From: Ectocarpus siliculosus
Lineage: Eukaryota > Sar > Phaeophyceae > Ectocarpales > Ectocarpaceae
Reading direction: 5' to 3'
Assembly (NCBI GenBank): GCA_000310025.1
Contig: FN649727.1
Span: 8,966,951 to 9,020,866 of the forward strand
Length of the DNA stretch: 53,916 nucleotides
The position numbers and the translations under genes were made by a program. Shown in pieces: positions 26,201-36,929 of the stretch. Below the pieces are notes generated by a model, which saw only the letters and a list, made by a program, of their open reading frames with translations, was not told where the DNA came from and ran no database searches. Numbering within the stretch: position 1 is the first letter of the stretch; each line of letters opens with the position of its first letter.

Positions 26201-29200
26201 TAACGCAAGGGGGTGTATCAATCTTAAGGACACTTCCCTGGCTAAAGGAAACCTGCTATACCGAAAAACAATGTGTGTCCTTAACTGAGGGACGACTCTA
26301 CTACATGTGATGGGGCCTGCCGCCGCGTGTACTTCCGCGGCGCGAGACACATGGGCTACTGAATAACACTCACGGCGCCGGTGTCAGCTGGGAAAGGTAA
26401 AAGACACAAACGTTCGAACGGAACATTGAACTCACCATGACGAAAGCAATGAGGGTGTGAGCGTTCATGTCCACTGATGTGATCGGTGTCCCGGTGTACT
26501 GCGGCAGCGTACAGAGCGGGCAACATCAGGCAACGCCAGGCATGATCGCGGAAACAAGGTTAAGAAGGATCAGGGACCGACGGAAAACCATGAGTCACGA
26601 CGGGGACTCATTTCTCGCACATTTCGTTGCAACAGGCGGCGTTGACACAATCGTAACAAAGACCGACCGTCAGCCAGGTGGGTACACGAAATTTTGACGG
26701 AGGAATAAATGCTGTCATCTTCCCCACACCAGGCGTTTCGATACCGGTCATGGGTACCCAAAAACTAGTGAGCAAACGTTGGGACTATGCATACGATGAG
26801 ACCAATATCGTTGCACTGCGGTAAGACGGGCGCTGGAATTGCGCCCACCACGCTCTTGACAAGGAGAGCATCCAGGCTCCTCTATCTACTGCTGTCGTGC
26901 TCCTCTAGTGATCCAAGATTCCCCGCAGGGGCGTTCTCGATGGTTTCGCTCTGCAGCGAGAGTGTGCCTTCAAAACTCAAAAAGGGTCGCCCGACCCTAT
27001 GGCCTTTTCGCCTCTCTGCCAGTCAGTCTATCGTAGTGTGCCTTGGCTCTCTGTATTTGATCCCCCCTGTCATCCAGTACCCCCTTCGACCCCGAACGCC
27101 CAATCCCAAGCGCCTAACGGACAGAACCACAAGCAAATCGTTCCTGCAGCCGCCCACCCACACGGGCGCCCCATTGGCGGGGAGAGCCACAACATCAGAG
27201 GGCACAAAGACGAGGGTAAAGATCGGGCCAAAAACCCACTCGTGGTATATACAACCCAAGGTTCACACCTCTAGGTGCTGGGGTTTGTGGAACGCGGATT
27301 TGTTCGCGCTGACGCATCGCTTGCTTTGGTAATTCCTCGGGGCAAGAGTCGATCTACAGCAGTACGCCATCCTCGACCGGGACCGAAATTTTTGGGGAGG
27401 CCATCTCTTGTACTCCGCGTTTGGAAATCTCTCCCGCCCCCCCGGGACCGTGGCTTCTCATCTCACCAGAGAGCTCCAGTATATGATAGCGACGAACAAC
27501 GACCCAAGGCAAGCGACGTTCCAGGTAAAAAGCTGAATCGCCAACACTGCCTGCTCCAAGGGGTGAATCCGCGTCCGCAGCGCCGGGGTCGAAACATCCC
27601 CGGTAAGGTTGCTCCACGAAGGCCCGGGCCGGTCACTCCCCCCCCCCGCACTCCCGTTATCGGGCGCCCGTGCTTGTGTCGCCGCGGACCATCGTCTGAA
27701 GTGCGCGCACGCGGTGGCGAACGAGAGGGCGAAGTCTGCGAACGGGGAGGACAAAGAGATGGGTCGGGTTCGCCCTCGGTGGTCAGTGGCGGGAACGGTG
27801 GGCGGCTCATCGTGAGTGTCACGGCTGCACAATTGTAGTGAGATCGGTCTGCGGGGTGCATAAAGACAGCGGCTGATCTGATCAACACGCTGCAGATGGT
27901 GCTTGTGGCCAAATCTTGGCAGATGATGTTTGACCACCTCTCTCTCGCGTCGTCGCTGCATGTCATCAGGGGGAAGCATCATCCTTTGTCGCCACTGGTC
28001 CGCTCCCCGCGGAAACAAGGCCACATTGGAGGCTCACTTTGCTCGGCCTCAAAGCCAAGCGAAAAATGTTCGGGGTGAAACAGCAACCAAGAGGATTGTT
28101 CGCCCTCTGTTGTTGAGGTTCAACGCGGGGCGCGGCCTTACATGGTGGGTTCACGAAAAAGCGACCAGCACCGCCTTTTTTCTCGGTGCTACCCAGAGCG
28201 TATGAAGGGAGAAGTGAGGCTACGCTACGCTGGGTTGGTACCCGACGATCTGTTGAAAAAATGGGCGAAAACGCTGACTACTCGAACTAACACAACACAG
28301 GGACAAGACGGACGGGACGCACAGACAGGCAGACGTGAAGGGACCAAAATAGGAGGCTGTCGTATACAAAAAAAACGGAAAGCAACCGTTAGAGCTAGTT
28401 GAAAGAGAGAGTCAACAGCAGCAGCATCGCACTTACATGCAGTTCCCGTGTACCACACCCAGTAAGTGGCGAACAAGTACATGCTGGTGTAATCCAGAGG
28501 CCACAGGAAGCACCAAATTAGGAAATACGCCACGAACAGCCCCTGCACACAGGAGCGTCGCCGGGCCGGGCAAGGACGACGTGGGATTCCGCGGGGTGTG
28601 GGAGGGGGAGGGGGGGATGCAGAATGGGCTTCCAGCTTCAACAGAAAGGGGGAGCCAATCGAAGAAGTTACTCTGTTGCTGGACAGCTAAGAGTCCCTTG
28701 GGCTGGGCTCCAGTTACTGTATCGTTTTCCCTTCCAACCCCCCGGTATGGGTAGCGCTTGAGAGTTCTTGCCCCGTACAACAGCAGCAGGGCAAAAACTC
28801 CCGAGACCCGAACATCCGATCTGTGGCAGATGGTCCGCTCCCCGCGGAAACAAGGCCACATTGGAGACTCACTTTGCTCGGCCTCAAAGCCAAGCGAACA
28901 ATGTTCGGGGTGAAACAGCAACCAAGAGGATTGCTCGCCCTCTGTTGTTGAGGTTCAACGCGGGGCGCGGCCTTACATGGTGGGTTCACAAAAAAGGACA
29001 CGAAAAATCTGTGCTATTGTTAACCCTGTCTGGGTCTAGGACCCGCTGAAGGAGTGATCAGTCCCGGGTACACAAACAGCAGTGTAGTGCTACTTTACCG
29101 CACGAAACGCTGCTGTGGCGGTCAGTGCAGGGTGCAGGGAACGAGGAACGAGGAACAACTTTATTTCACGCCAGGCTCGACATACGAGGACACATCAACT

Positions 29201-29360
29201 TCCTCCTCCCTTCTGACACGTGCATCGACCGTCTCCAATCCTCGAATTGGTCTGTGAGGTAGATACAGCAGTAAGTTCCTCCCCACGATTTAGCACGCAC
29301 CTTGAATGCTACAAAGGGGCCTGGCTTGAGGAATCGCGAAGTCGCGGCGCGGAGAGCCAG
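23270..29360 (-). CDS. Rolling stone-like multi-pass membrane protein, copy D
   Basis: Six exons were resolved: 29360-29301, 28542-28437, 27735-27467, 26498-26436, 25752-25520 and 23441-23270, phases 0, 1, 0, 0, 2, all GT-AG. They encode 300 residues without the N-terminal exon. The first exon ends FVAFK and the next starts GLFVAYFLIWCFLWP; together they align without a gap to the single exon of copies A, B and C, so this intron (28543-29300) is private to D. Then come ATYWVWYTGTAYFALSFATA, IQLFTWNVACLGSLFVAIIYW, the 21-codon exon ITSVDMNAHTLIAFVM, DQMLVATPFRIR, a helix, ELIYVILDWD, and a helix ending SVLHYYIF. The terminal exon starts RLRESIYATCRQRAE and has a Ser/Thr-rich tail about 24 residues longer than in C. 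An alternative end is read-through to FRYGFACDV and a stop at 25495, but the match of the terminal exon with C favours splicing. The last intron contains a retrotransposon fragment. Confidence 0.75.
23975..24520 (+). mobile_element. 3' end of a non-LTR retrotransposon (5'-truncated LINE-like)
   Basis: An open frame ending at 24447 contains CDCGFECEDRVHVVAECPWY, the cysteine-histidine motif that closes many LINE reverse transcriptase ORFs (zf-RVT type), followed by a charged helical region ending FLSHVWQSRKER. No reverse transcriptase core lies upstream, so the copy is 5' truncated. The fragment is bracketed by direct repeats of CCCCCCCATTGTGAGCC (about 23977-23996 and 24456-24472), and a third degenerate copy lies at 24506-24520. 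These could be a target-site duplication or tandem repeats of the element's own tail. It sits in the last intron of copy D, opposite in strand to that gene. It is a relic and not expected to be active. Confidence 0.65.
26111..26288. mobile_element. Small terminal-inverted-repeat element (MITE-like)
   Basis: About 178 bp with imperfect 22-bp ends: TCGGTTAAGGACAAACATT at the left and, reversed, TCAGTTAAGGACACACATT at the right. Internal TTAAGGACAC motifs recur. No coding capacity. It lies in the intron of copy D between the NAH exon and the IYxxLDW exon. Confidence 0.6.
27997..28160. repeat. Near-identical ~164-bp direct repeat, copy 1 (intron of copy D)
   Basis: It starts GGTCCGCTCCCCGCGGAAAC and ends with TGGTGGGTTCAC and an A run. 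It differs from 28832-28996 at only a few positions. It lies in the intron before exon 28437-28542. Confidence 0.92.
28832..28996. repeat. Near-identical ~164-bp direct repeat, copy 2 (D-specific intron)
   Basis: Same sequence and orientation as 27997-28160, placed in the intron on the other side of exon 28437-28542, an intron absent from copies A, B and C. Confidence 0.92.
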
Positions 29361-31583
29361 CTTCAGCAGAGGCGACGGGTAAAACGAGCAAAAAACGTAT
29401 TGTATGAGACACATTTACATTTGTCAGCAAAACTTGGAGAGGTAGACTACTGCCCAACGCGAGAAGAGAGGGCACAACCAAACTACAGCAGTATTGGTGC
29501 ACCACGTATGTATATTATAGTAGGGTTGTTCGCGATGCTTTTGGCCGCGACAAAATTCCGGAGAGATGTATGTTGCACAAGATACCACCCCCCCCCCCTT
29601 GGGCCAATTTTGCAACAAGGTGAAACACTCTGGAGCAACATAAATGACGGTGTCGCAAATGGTGGCGTTGGAACCGTCTGGTCGAGAGCATTCCAAAGAC
29701 GTCTTCATTAGAATTTGGCATCGCCTTCACTACTGCTTGGAGTACTCTCAAGCTTCTAAAATCGGTCGAGTACGGAGCTACTCCGCATGATACGAACACA
29801 CATTTACAACAGGAGGGCGCGGGGCCGCACTGCTTTACAGCAGTCCCGAAAAGGCGCCTTGCGTGCGCCCTGACAACGACAGTAGAGAGCGAACGCGGAG
29901 AACACAAAACCAACGACTCTTTTGCAAAAAGCGCAAGGTCAGCGCCTCTGGATGACTCGCAAAGAGGTCCTAGGCTTTCTTTCTCCCCACGTGCGACGAG
30001 GCAGCAGGCGGAGCCTTTCTCCACCTTGGCACCGATATATATGGTATGCAGGGAGGACACGGCACAGCAGCAAGCATTCCACACGCTTCGCTTGCCCGCC
30101 TATCGACCGTTCGCACGCCAGCGGAGGACTGGCATATACTGATGCTGCTGCTGTTGCTCGCCTTGTATAAGGTAGACAGCAGGACAGAGTGCTGGGCAGC
30201 TACATCACTGCTTTCCCATGGAAATGACAGAGAAAGGGAGGCACGTTCACAAGCACGCATGCATGTACATTCGTGATGCGACAAAACCGTCCGACACACC
30301 ATTCTCTTGAGTTTCCGTTTTTGGGTCACGAGTCCACCTGTGAAAATTAAAGACGTCGCAGGACCGCATTTGCTGCTGACCTTACAGAGTTGCATGGGGA
30401 ACCTGCATGCGACATCGGCTTGTTCATTGTTCGCTGCAACGACGACAAACGAGCCCGGCGCACTCTATCGGTAAGCGGCCCGCTGCTTCTGTCCTCCCTT
30501 GCGCGCGTTCGACTCACATCCGGCGCAGTAACCGAGCAGCATCCCATGATGCAGGAACGCTGCTCCTGCACGGCACACTAGCGAATCCTCCGCCTTCCAA
30601 ACGTGTTGCGCACGCCTCTCTGAAGACAGCCGGAAAGAAGATCGTCAGTCTGCACCGAATTATAAACCGCACCAGCAGACGACTGGACGACCTACCAGCG
30701 CATTTCAGAGAAAGGGGCTCCGCATATTCGAGCGGATTTTTGTTGTTGGCGTAGGATACTGCTCATCATCATGTCAGTTGGTTATTTTTCGCCGCGGAGA
30801 GGCGCACACCGAAGTTCCACGCAAGCCCTACACAGCCCGAACTGCTTGTGCTTGTGCATGCATGTATGTTTTACTAGCAATCTCGACCGCGTCCACTGGT
30901 TGAACGAAGAGGACCAGTGTAGTAGAGCACAAAATTGCAAGTGATGATGTGCATCATCATCGCGGGAAGAAAGCCAGCCTGTAGAGGACAACAATACTGG
31001 TGTGCATGTAGAATCATCCCATTTTTACACAGTCTTTCTATTTTGTGTACAACATGGCAACATAACAAGACTACAAGGCATAGTATGCACATGATACACC
31101 TATGAACACTGGTACTTGGTATTGAAACACACATACGTACGTGCAAGGCAATTCTTCAGGATCCATATGCATACAACTGACTGACCAAATGATGGGAAAC
31201 GACATCTATATTTTTTTTATTTGCCGACGTTGGAGAGGCACATTCTTGTGGGGTGTAACCGCCGTTTACATTTTTCTGGAAATCCTTCACATACAGCAGT
31301 AGTCATGTAATCATGTCGACATATCCTCTTCCTATCGACCGACTCACGTAGCATCGCACGTAGTCCTTGTGCGTACGTACGCGTGTACACGGTGTGCGTA
31401 CAAATGTTTTCATCTTGAGTGGACCAACGCGCGACAAAGATACAGAGACGACGGAGATGGAGCTTGACCCAAGCAGTGTGACACCAGTCGCGGTTAAAGG
31501 TTCTTCATTTAGTCTAAACAGCGAAGCGAGACGACCACCAGGGCAACTGCTGCTGCTGCTGTAGTGAGCGTGAGAACTGGAAA
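29361..31583. other. Intergenic region between copy D and the histidine kinase
   Basis: It should include the missing N-terminal exon of D and the promoter of the kinase. It holds the duplicated flank at 30797-31140 and several TACAGCAGTA words. No further gene is supported. Confidence 0.5.
30797..31140 (+). repeat. Duplicated flank, copy 2 (upstream of copy D)
   Basis: Counterpart of 21785-22110, about 9 kb away, with the same ordered landmarks. It lies upstream of copy D as the other lies upstream of copy C, so it is probably a trace of the segmental duplication that produced the two genes. Confidence 0.8.
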
Positions 31584-33755
31584 ATGGGGAACTACGTGTA
31601 CCGTCCAGTTCACCCTACGGATCAAGAGCCCGGACCGTCTGAACGAAAACCAGCACCGATGTCGGCGGCACCTTGGCGTGTACTGGGCCGCGTAGCTGGA
31701 GGATTCGCTCTACAGCTTCTGAGCGTCTACACCAGCATCTCTATCTTCGTCAAAGACACAAGCTACCTCTGGACGGGTATGGCCATCACCGCGGGACTCC
31801 TGTTCAGCACACCCGCCGAATGCCGCCTGGAGCGTTTTGCCCACGTGTTCTCTGGCGCTCTGGCATACTATCTCCTAGACTTCCACTACGATCGCTTTCC
31901 GACCGGCCTGGTTGTGTCCGTGGCTCTCTGCAACGCACTGGGATGTGTGGTCGGCGAACACTGCTTTAGGCGAGTATTCCCCAGAACTCCGATGACACCC
32001 CGAGATATCGAGCAACTCAAGTTCCTTGGCGCGCTAATGCTTTTCCCGGTGTTTGTTGGGAGCTTGGCGGCGAGTGTGCCGGGAAGCGTGGCCTTTCGTT
32101 TGTATTTTGGGGCCAACCTGTGGAAGGTGTTTGTCAACTATACCGTGGGTCATATCTCAGGAACGACGGTGGTATTGTACCCGACGATGGTTCTCCCGGC
32201 GTTGTGGAGCAGCAAGCAGCCGATTCAGCCAGCTATGGTTTTAGGCCTTGCTGGTGTTGTCCTTATGTTCGCGTTTACGGGTTATGGGGTGTTTGCTTTC
32301 GGCGCTATCCTGGGAGCCTACGGTTCTATCGTAACCGTGAGCACCCAACTGGACCAGTGGAATGCGTGTCTCATGGGCGCTGTCGCTGCAGCGCTTATGC
32401 TAGGGCTAACCGTGGGAGGGAGAGGACCCTTCAACTCCGTATGCTACTTTGAAGAAGGAGCTAGAAACGTGATCCTGTCGACGCAACTTGCGACCACTGT
32501 CGCCACCGGTTGCAGTGCCTTCGTCAGCATCTCCTCGACTAGGTTGCGTAAACTCCAGACCCGCGAGAAAGCCTCTCTGGAAAGGGCGGAGAAGGTGATA
32601 GAGGCTCAGACAGTGCAACTCTGCAAGGTAGGGCATGACATGCTCAACAACAGCACCTTCATCTGGGGTGTGACCGAGAGCTTGGCGGACACCCTACCAC
32701 CGACAGGGCAATCTGCTAGTCAGCTGAAGTCGATCCAAGCGGCAATCACAATGAGCGGCACGCTTGTGAAGGACATGATAGACTCCTTCAAGCCTGAAGG
32801 TCATGGGCGACCCGTACGCCGGACGGAGGTTGACGTGCAAGAGATGGCAGATTTGCATGTTAACTTCGCGAAGGCACTGGTTCGTATGGCAGGCAAGAGC
32901 ATAGAAACGACGCTCGACAAGGGCACGACGGAGGGCGAGTTCAACGTGTTCACGGACAGGGACCGCTTGCATCAGATACTCGGCAACCTGGTCGGGAACG
33001 CGGTAAAATACACGAAGTCGGGGACGATTGTCCTGAGGGTCTCTCGCCAAGACGATTCGGGCAAAACCGGCAGCGTCATCCTTCAGGTAGTCGACACCGG
33101 CATCGGCATCGATGCGGAGGACATCCCCAAAGTCTTCGGAACCCTGTTCAGGTGCGCCAGGGGGGCTCAGTTGGCCCCAGGCTCGGGACTAGGACTCTCG
33201 AGCGTGCTGGACTTGTGCAAGCTCCTCGGGGCAAAAGTTGATGTAAAGAGCCCCGGAATCGACAAGGGAACCACAGTCACGCTCGAGTTGCCCATCGGCA
33301 CCGATCCAACCAAGACAAATACGATGGACGCGGGCTTGGAGTGGACCCCGCCCGCTACCGGTTTCCGCGCTCTGGTCGTCGACGACTCGCTTGTCATCAG
33401 AGAGATGATGAAGCGGTGCTTGATCCGATTGGGCTGCGACGTTACTCCTCTCGGGTCGGGCGAGAAGGCCAAAGAGCACTTCCTCGCCAAGGGAGGCGCT
33501 ATCGATGTTGTCATCACCGACATGTACATGGGACAAGGCCAATGCACCGGAGCGGATCTGATCTCAGGCATCCGCCAAGGTCGTCTACGCGGGGTGTCGA
33601 AGGACGTTCCGTGCATCCTGTGCAGCGGGCGGGAGGTTAAGATGGAAGAGTTCGGTGACAACACTCTGTTCATGTGGAAACCGTTCTCCGAGACTGACGT
33701 GTCTCACGCACTTCAGGTGATCACACAGAGGACCCCCTCGGACGAAAAAGCGTGA
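31584..33755 (+). CDS. MASE1-type hybrid sensor histidine kinase, intronless
   Basis: One uninterrupted frame of 723 residues. Residues about 32-280 form roughly eight membrane helices; the order (WTGMAITAGLLF, VALCNALGCVVGE, IEQLKFLGALMLFP, GHISGTTVVLYP) resembles MASE1, a bacterial-type integral membrane sensor. A helical linker leads to HisKA with the phospho-acceptor His351 in GHDMLNN, which departs from the common HELRTP. The HATPase domain has the N box NLVGNAVKYT (Asn468, Asn472), DTGIG (Asp504) and GSGLGL (533-538). A C-terminal receiver follows with DD at 600-601, phospho-acceptor Asp646 in ITDMYMG and Lys699 in MWKPF. All catalytic residues appear intact. The protein should autophosphorylate on His and pass phosphate to Asp646, and then to an HPt partner not present here. 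The upstream region has an in-frame run but no better start. Its single-exon form contrasts with the neighbours and suggests transfer, a viral link or retroposition. Confidence 0.9.
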   Translation: MGNYVYRPVHPTDQEPGPSERKPAPMSAAPWRVLGRVAGGFALQLLSVYTSISIFVKDTSYLWTGMAITAGLLFSTPAECRLERFAHVFSGALAYYLLDFHYDRFPTGLVVSVALCNALGCVVGEHCFRRVFPRTPMTPRDIEQLKFLGALMLFPVFVGSLAASVPGSVAFRLYFGANLWKVFVNYTVGHISGTTVVLYPTMVLPALWSSKQPIQPAMVLGLAGVVLMFAFTGYGVFAFGAILGAYGSIVTVSTQLDQWNACLMGAVAAALMLGLTVGGRGPFNSVCYFEEGARNVILSTQLATTVATGCSAFVSISSTRLRKLQTREKASLERAEKVIEAQTVQLCKVGHDMLNNSTFIWGVTESLADTLPPTGQSASQLKSIQAAITMSGTLVKDMIDSFKPEGHGRPVRRTEVDVQEMADLHVNFAKALVRMAGKSIETTLDKGTTEGEFNVFTDRDRLHQILGNLVGNAVKYTKSGTIVLRVSRQDDSGKTGSVILQVVDTGIGIDAEDIPKVFGTLFRCARGAQLAPGSGLGLSSVLDLCKLLGAKVDVKSPGIDKGTTVTLELPIGTDPTKTNTMDAGLEWTPPATGFRALVVDDSLVIREMMKRCLIRLGCDVTPLGSGEKAKEHFLAKGGAIDVVITDMYMGQGQCTGADLISGIRQGRLRGVSKDVPCILCSGREVKMEEFGDNTLFMWKPFSETDVSHALQVITQRTPSDEKA

Positions 33756-36700
33756 AAAGGCGTGCTAGTGCTGAGTAGACGCCGACGGCTGTGAAGGTTG
33801 AGATCGAGTTGAAGAAGTGGGCATGGTGCGTGGATTGCCAAATCGTTGTTTTTGTAGACTATTCGTTGCTTGTGAAACAATGGTCTTTACTGTTGTTGAT
33901 GTATATATGCCTGACCGTAGTGCTGTTTAGGGTGGGGGGCGGTGGTCCTTGTCCTGATCTGGGGCCCGTTGATAAAGAAAAAACTCAAACAGTCGTGTGG
34001 GGCGAATTTTCTCTTATGTGTCCGTGGTTGAGAGAGGATAGGAGCGAATTGTGAACAGAGTGCTCCTGGCGAAAAACGCAAGACACCCTGTTGTGCTGCG
34101 TTAACTTGAGAGAGATAAAATAATCGTGTCATATACCGCAAAAAGATCAGTTCAGCACATAGAGAATGTTCTGAGCACACGCGTGGAGAGCTTTGCGATT
34201 GTGCGTTTCCTCCCCCTAACCACATTCTGTAAAATTCGATTTCCAGTGGTAGTCGGCCGTCCGCCGTTCGGCGGCGCGTGGGCGGTTGGTCATAGTTATA
34301 GGTGGGAGCAAGCCGAGACCGGACAGGAAAGGAAGGACGCGGGGGTGGGCCGGGGGGGAGGGTAGCAGGTTGTGCGAGGGAGACGAAGGGTATGGGAGGT
34401 GCGTTGGCATGTCGGACCCATTTTGGCATTTCTTCTGGTTGGTGAGCGATGTCAGGCCGGACTTGCTTCAACGCAAGTCATTTGCTGACCCCCGGTGCTG
34501 GGGCTCGACTTTCTGGGTGCTCGAGGGCGTCTCTGGCCGACCCAGGTGGGTGCGTCTGGTTCATGATTGGTAGTTGAACGTTTGCGCTTCGTACATGTGG
34601 ATCGAATACTAAAAACCAGCCGACGTGTATTCATCCAGTACGTGGCGTGAAGGTAGACTACTCTTGTGTATTGAATGCGGCACACGTCTTCCACCGTTAG
34701 GTCAATAGAAGAAGATCTGACTAATGGAAGGAAGAGCCGGAAAGAGCGCCCGAATGTTGCCGCTATCTCTAGTCGGAGTGGGAACGGTGCCCCGGTAGAA
34801 AGAGACGAGGGCTGGCAACAAAAGCGTACCCCCCGCACACATGACATGTGGGCTATGGTGACACATGACGCGCAAGATGAATGAAGCGCGTATGATACTA
34901 TTCTTCTTTGTTCGCCACGCCCCTACCGAATTGCAGGTGCGTAAGCAGATCAGAACTGGCGGCGGTGGAAGGGGCGTGAGCACTCCTGGAAAGAAAGCCT
35001 TGATGGATGCCCGGTTCTCCTCTTCGTGTGTATCACGTGCAGACCAGGTGCATCAATTGGGGGGGGTGGGGGTTCCGACTATGCATACGAGGTTTTGGAG
35101 TCTGCTCCTAGCACACCGGCTGCGCTCCAAGGCTATCCTCGAATGGTGCGCAACGTGAAGGAATGAGGTAGCAAGTAGCACAGACTCCTGTAATTTGATG
35201 GTGTACACCACGTTAGTGAAACTACAGCCTCGGCAAGCGCGGTACTATCAGGCTGGGGTGTTCCTTCTATTGATGATCTATAAATTGAGCAAAGATCGAT
35301 GTTTAGTTTATTGGTGTGTTGAGGACGATACAGTATGATAATAGTACTCATAGGAGATTACATGTACACTCATTTTCTGTTTCAATGTCGGTTTTGAATT
35401 GTACCCGTCCGCTGTGCGTCTATATCGTGGGATTTTATCGATATACGCGTGCTGCTCGGGTTCAAGCAATTTGTTGTCGTTGCCGTGTCAAGTGTGCCCC
35501 GTTCGAGGGGGGGGTAAAATATTTTAGCTTAGGAATTTTGATCGTCGCGTATCTTGATTGTTTTGGCGTGTTGGCTCGATACTCGTCTCTCCATCCATCC
35601 TGACGGACTTTGAGCACCCGCCGAGGTGTGTTGACGTCGATTACTTCTATCCCCCCAGATAAAACGCAGTTTTTTTCATATGGCCGTGGGGCGACAGTAG
35701 TAGTCCTCAGCAAGACGTGGGTCATTTCTTTGTAAAGTGCAGCCTACAGAATGAAAGGCTCACTCGACCTGGTGGTGATTATGCTGAGTATGTATGTCCG
35801 GCTTTTCGTATCCAGGCCGAGGTTAGCTTGAAATTCCGGCACTATCTACAGATTGCGGGTTGCAATTCACGTCGCACATGATGAGCGCAATATCGAGAAC
35901 ATGCCTAGAGTAGGTTCATAGGAGAATACACTCGTTGCTGTTTCAATGTAGTCTTTTAGTTAGAATTGTACCCTTCCCCTGTGCGTCTATACCGTGGGAT
36001 TTTAGCGATACATGCGTGCTGCTCGGGTTCAAGCAAGTTGTTGTCGTTGCCTTCGTGTCAAGTGTGCCCCGTTCACGGGGGGTTGAAATTTGTTGCTTGT
36101 GGGTTTTGATTGCGCGTATCTTGATTGTTTTGGCGTGTTGGCGCGATACTCGTCTCTCCATCCACGGGGGATCCTGACGGAATTTGAGCACCCACCGAGG
36201 TGTTGACGTTCGATGACTATTATCGCCGCCGATTAAACCTCAGGTTGTAACTTTTCGTATGCCCGTGGAGTCACAATAGTCCTCGGCAAGACGTGGGTCG
36301 TTTCTTCGTAAAATGCAGACTACCGAAGGAAAGGCTCTCTTTTGACCTGGTGGTGATCACACCGAGTGTGTCCGGCTCTTCGTATCCAGACCGGGGTTAG
36401 CTTGAAATTCCGGCACTGTCCAGGTTCGAGAATTGCGGGTTGAATTCACGTTGCAAATGATCGCAACATCGAGAGCGTTGTGAAGACGTGTGTCTCGCAT
36501 GGCGGAGTCGTCTTAAGCACTCGGGTATCAGAGACCCCGTGCTGCACTCTCACTGCTGTGCACATTCACCCGGTGGGTCAATCCGCAAGTCGCCTTGTTG
36601 GCCTGTTGCTCATGAAAGTGCGGATCGTCTCTTTTGTATAGCATACATTCCACGCGCAACAAGAACCGATCCATGCGTACCAAACAAACGGCGGACAGAC

Positions 36701-36929
36701 GCCCTTGAAATCAAAACGATTTTTCTTGAAGAAGCCACGCCAAACCTCACAAAACAGCAACCCACATGCAGAGCGTGAACGCCACGGTGCGATGAACAAC
36801 GTGCATGCTCTATACCAGTACGGTACCCGCACAAGACACTAACACGCGACGTCACGCTAAACGCAATATACCAACAATCTGCCATAGACCTGCTTTCAAC
36901 ACGGCAACGCGCGCTGAGATGGATAGGTT
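33756..36929. other. Intergenic region downstream of the histidine kinase
   Basis: About 3.2 kb. It contains the kinase 3' flank and a ~560 bp tandem duplication (35347-36470). The longest open frame (33887-34471, minus) is Pro/Arg-rich with no domain and is not called. Confidence 0.6.
35347..36470. repeat. Two-copy tandem duplication, period about 560 bp
   Basis: The unit from about 35347 to 35905 repeats at about 35907-36470. Shared landmarks in order: TGTTTCAATGT, GTGCGTCTATA, CGTGCTGCTCGGGTTCAAGC, CAAGTGTGCCCCGTTC, GCGTATCTTGATTGTTTTGG, GATACTCGTCTCTCCATCCA, CAAGACGTGGGTC and TAGCTTGAAATTCCGGCACT. Divergence is perhaps 12-15 percent with small indels. Neither copy has a coherent reading frame. 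Confidence 0.9.

Noticed and set aside
27275..27838. 187-codon plus-strand open frame
   Set aside because: It is the antisense shadow of exon b of copy D.
31584..33755. Bacterial contamination or misassembly as source of the histidine kinase
   Set aside because: It lies in continuous sequence between algal-type repeats and intron-bearing genes, and similar kinases are known from brown algae; assembly data would settle it.
33887..34471. 194-codon minus-strand open frame
   Set aside because: Pro/Arg-rich, no domain, lies in the 3' flank of the kinase; compositional.
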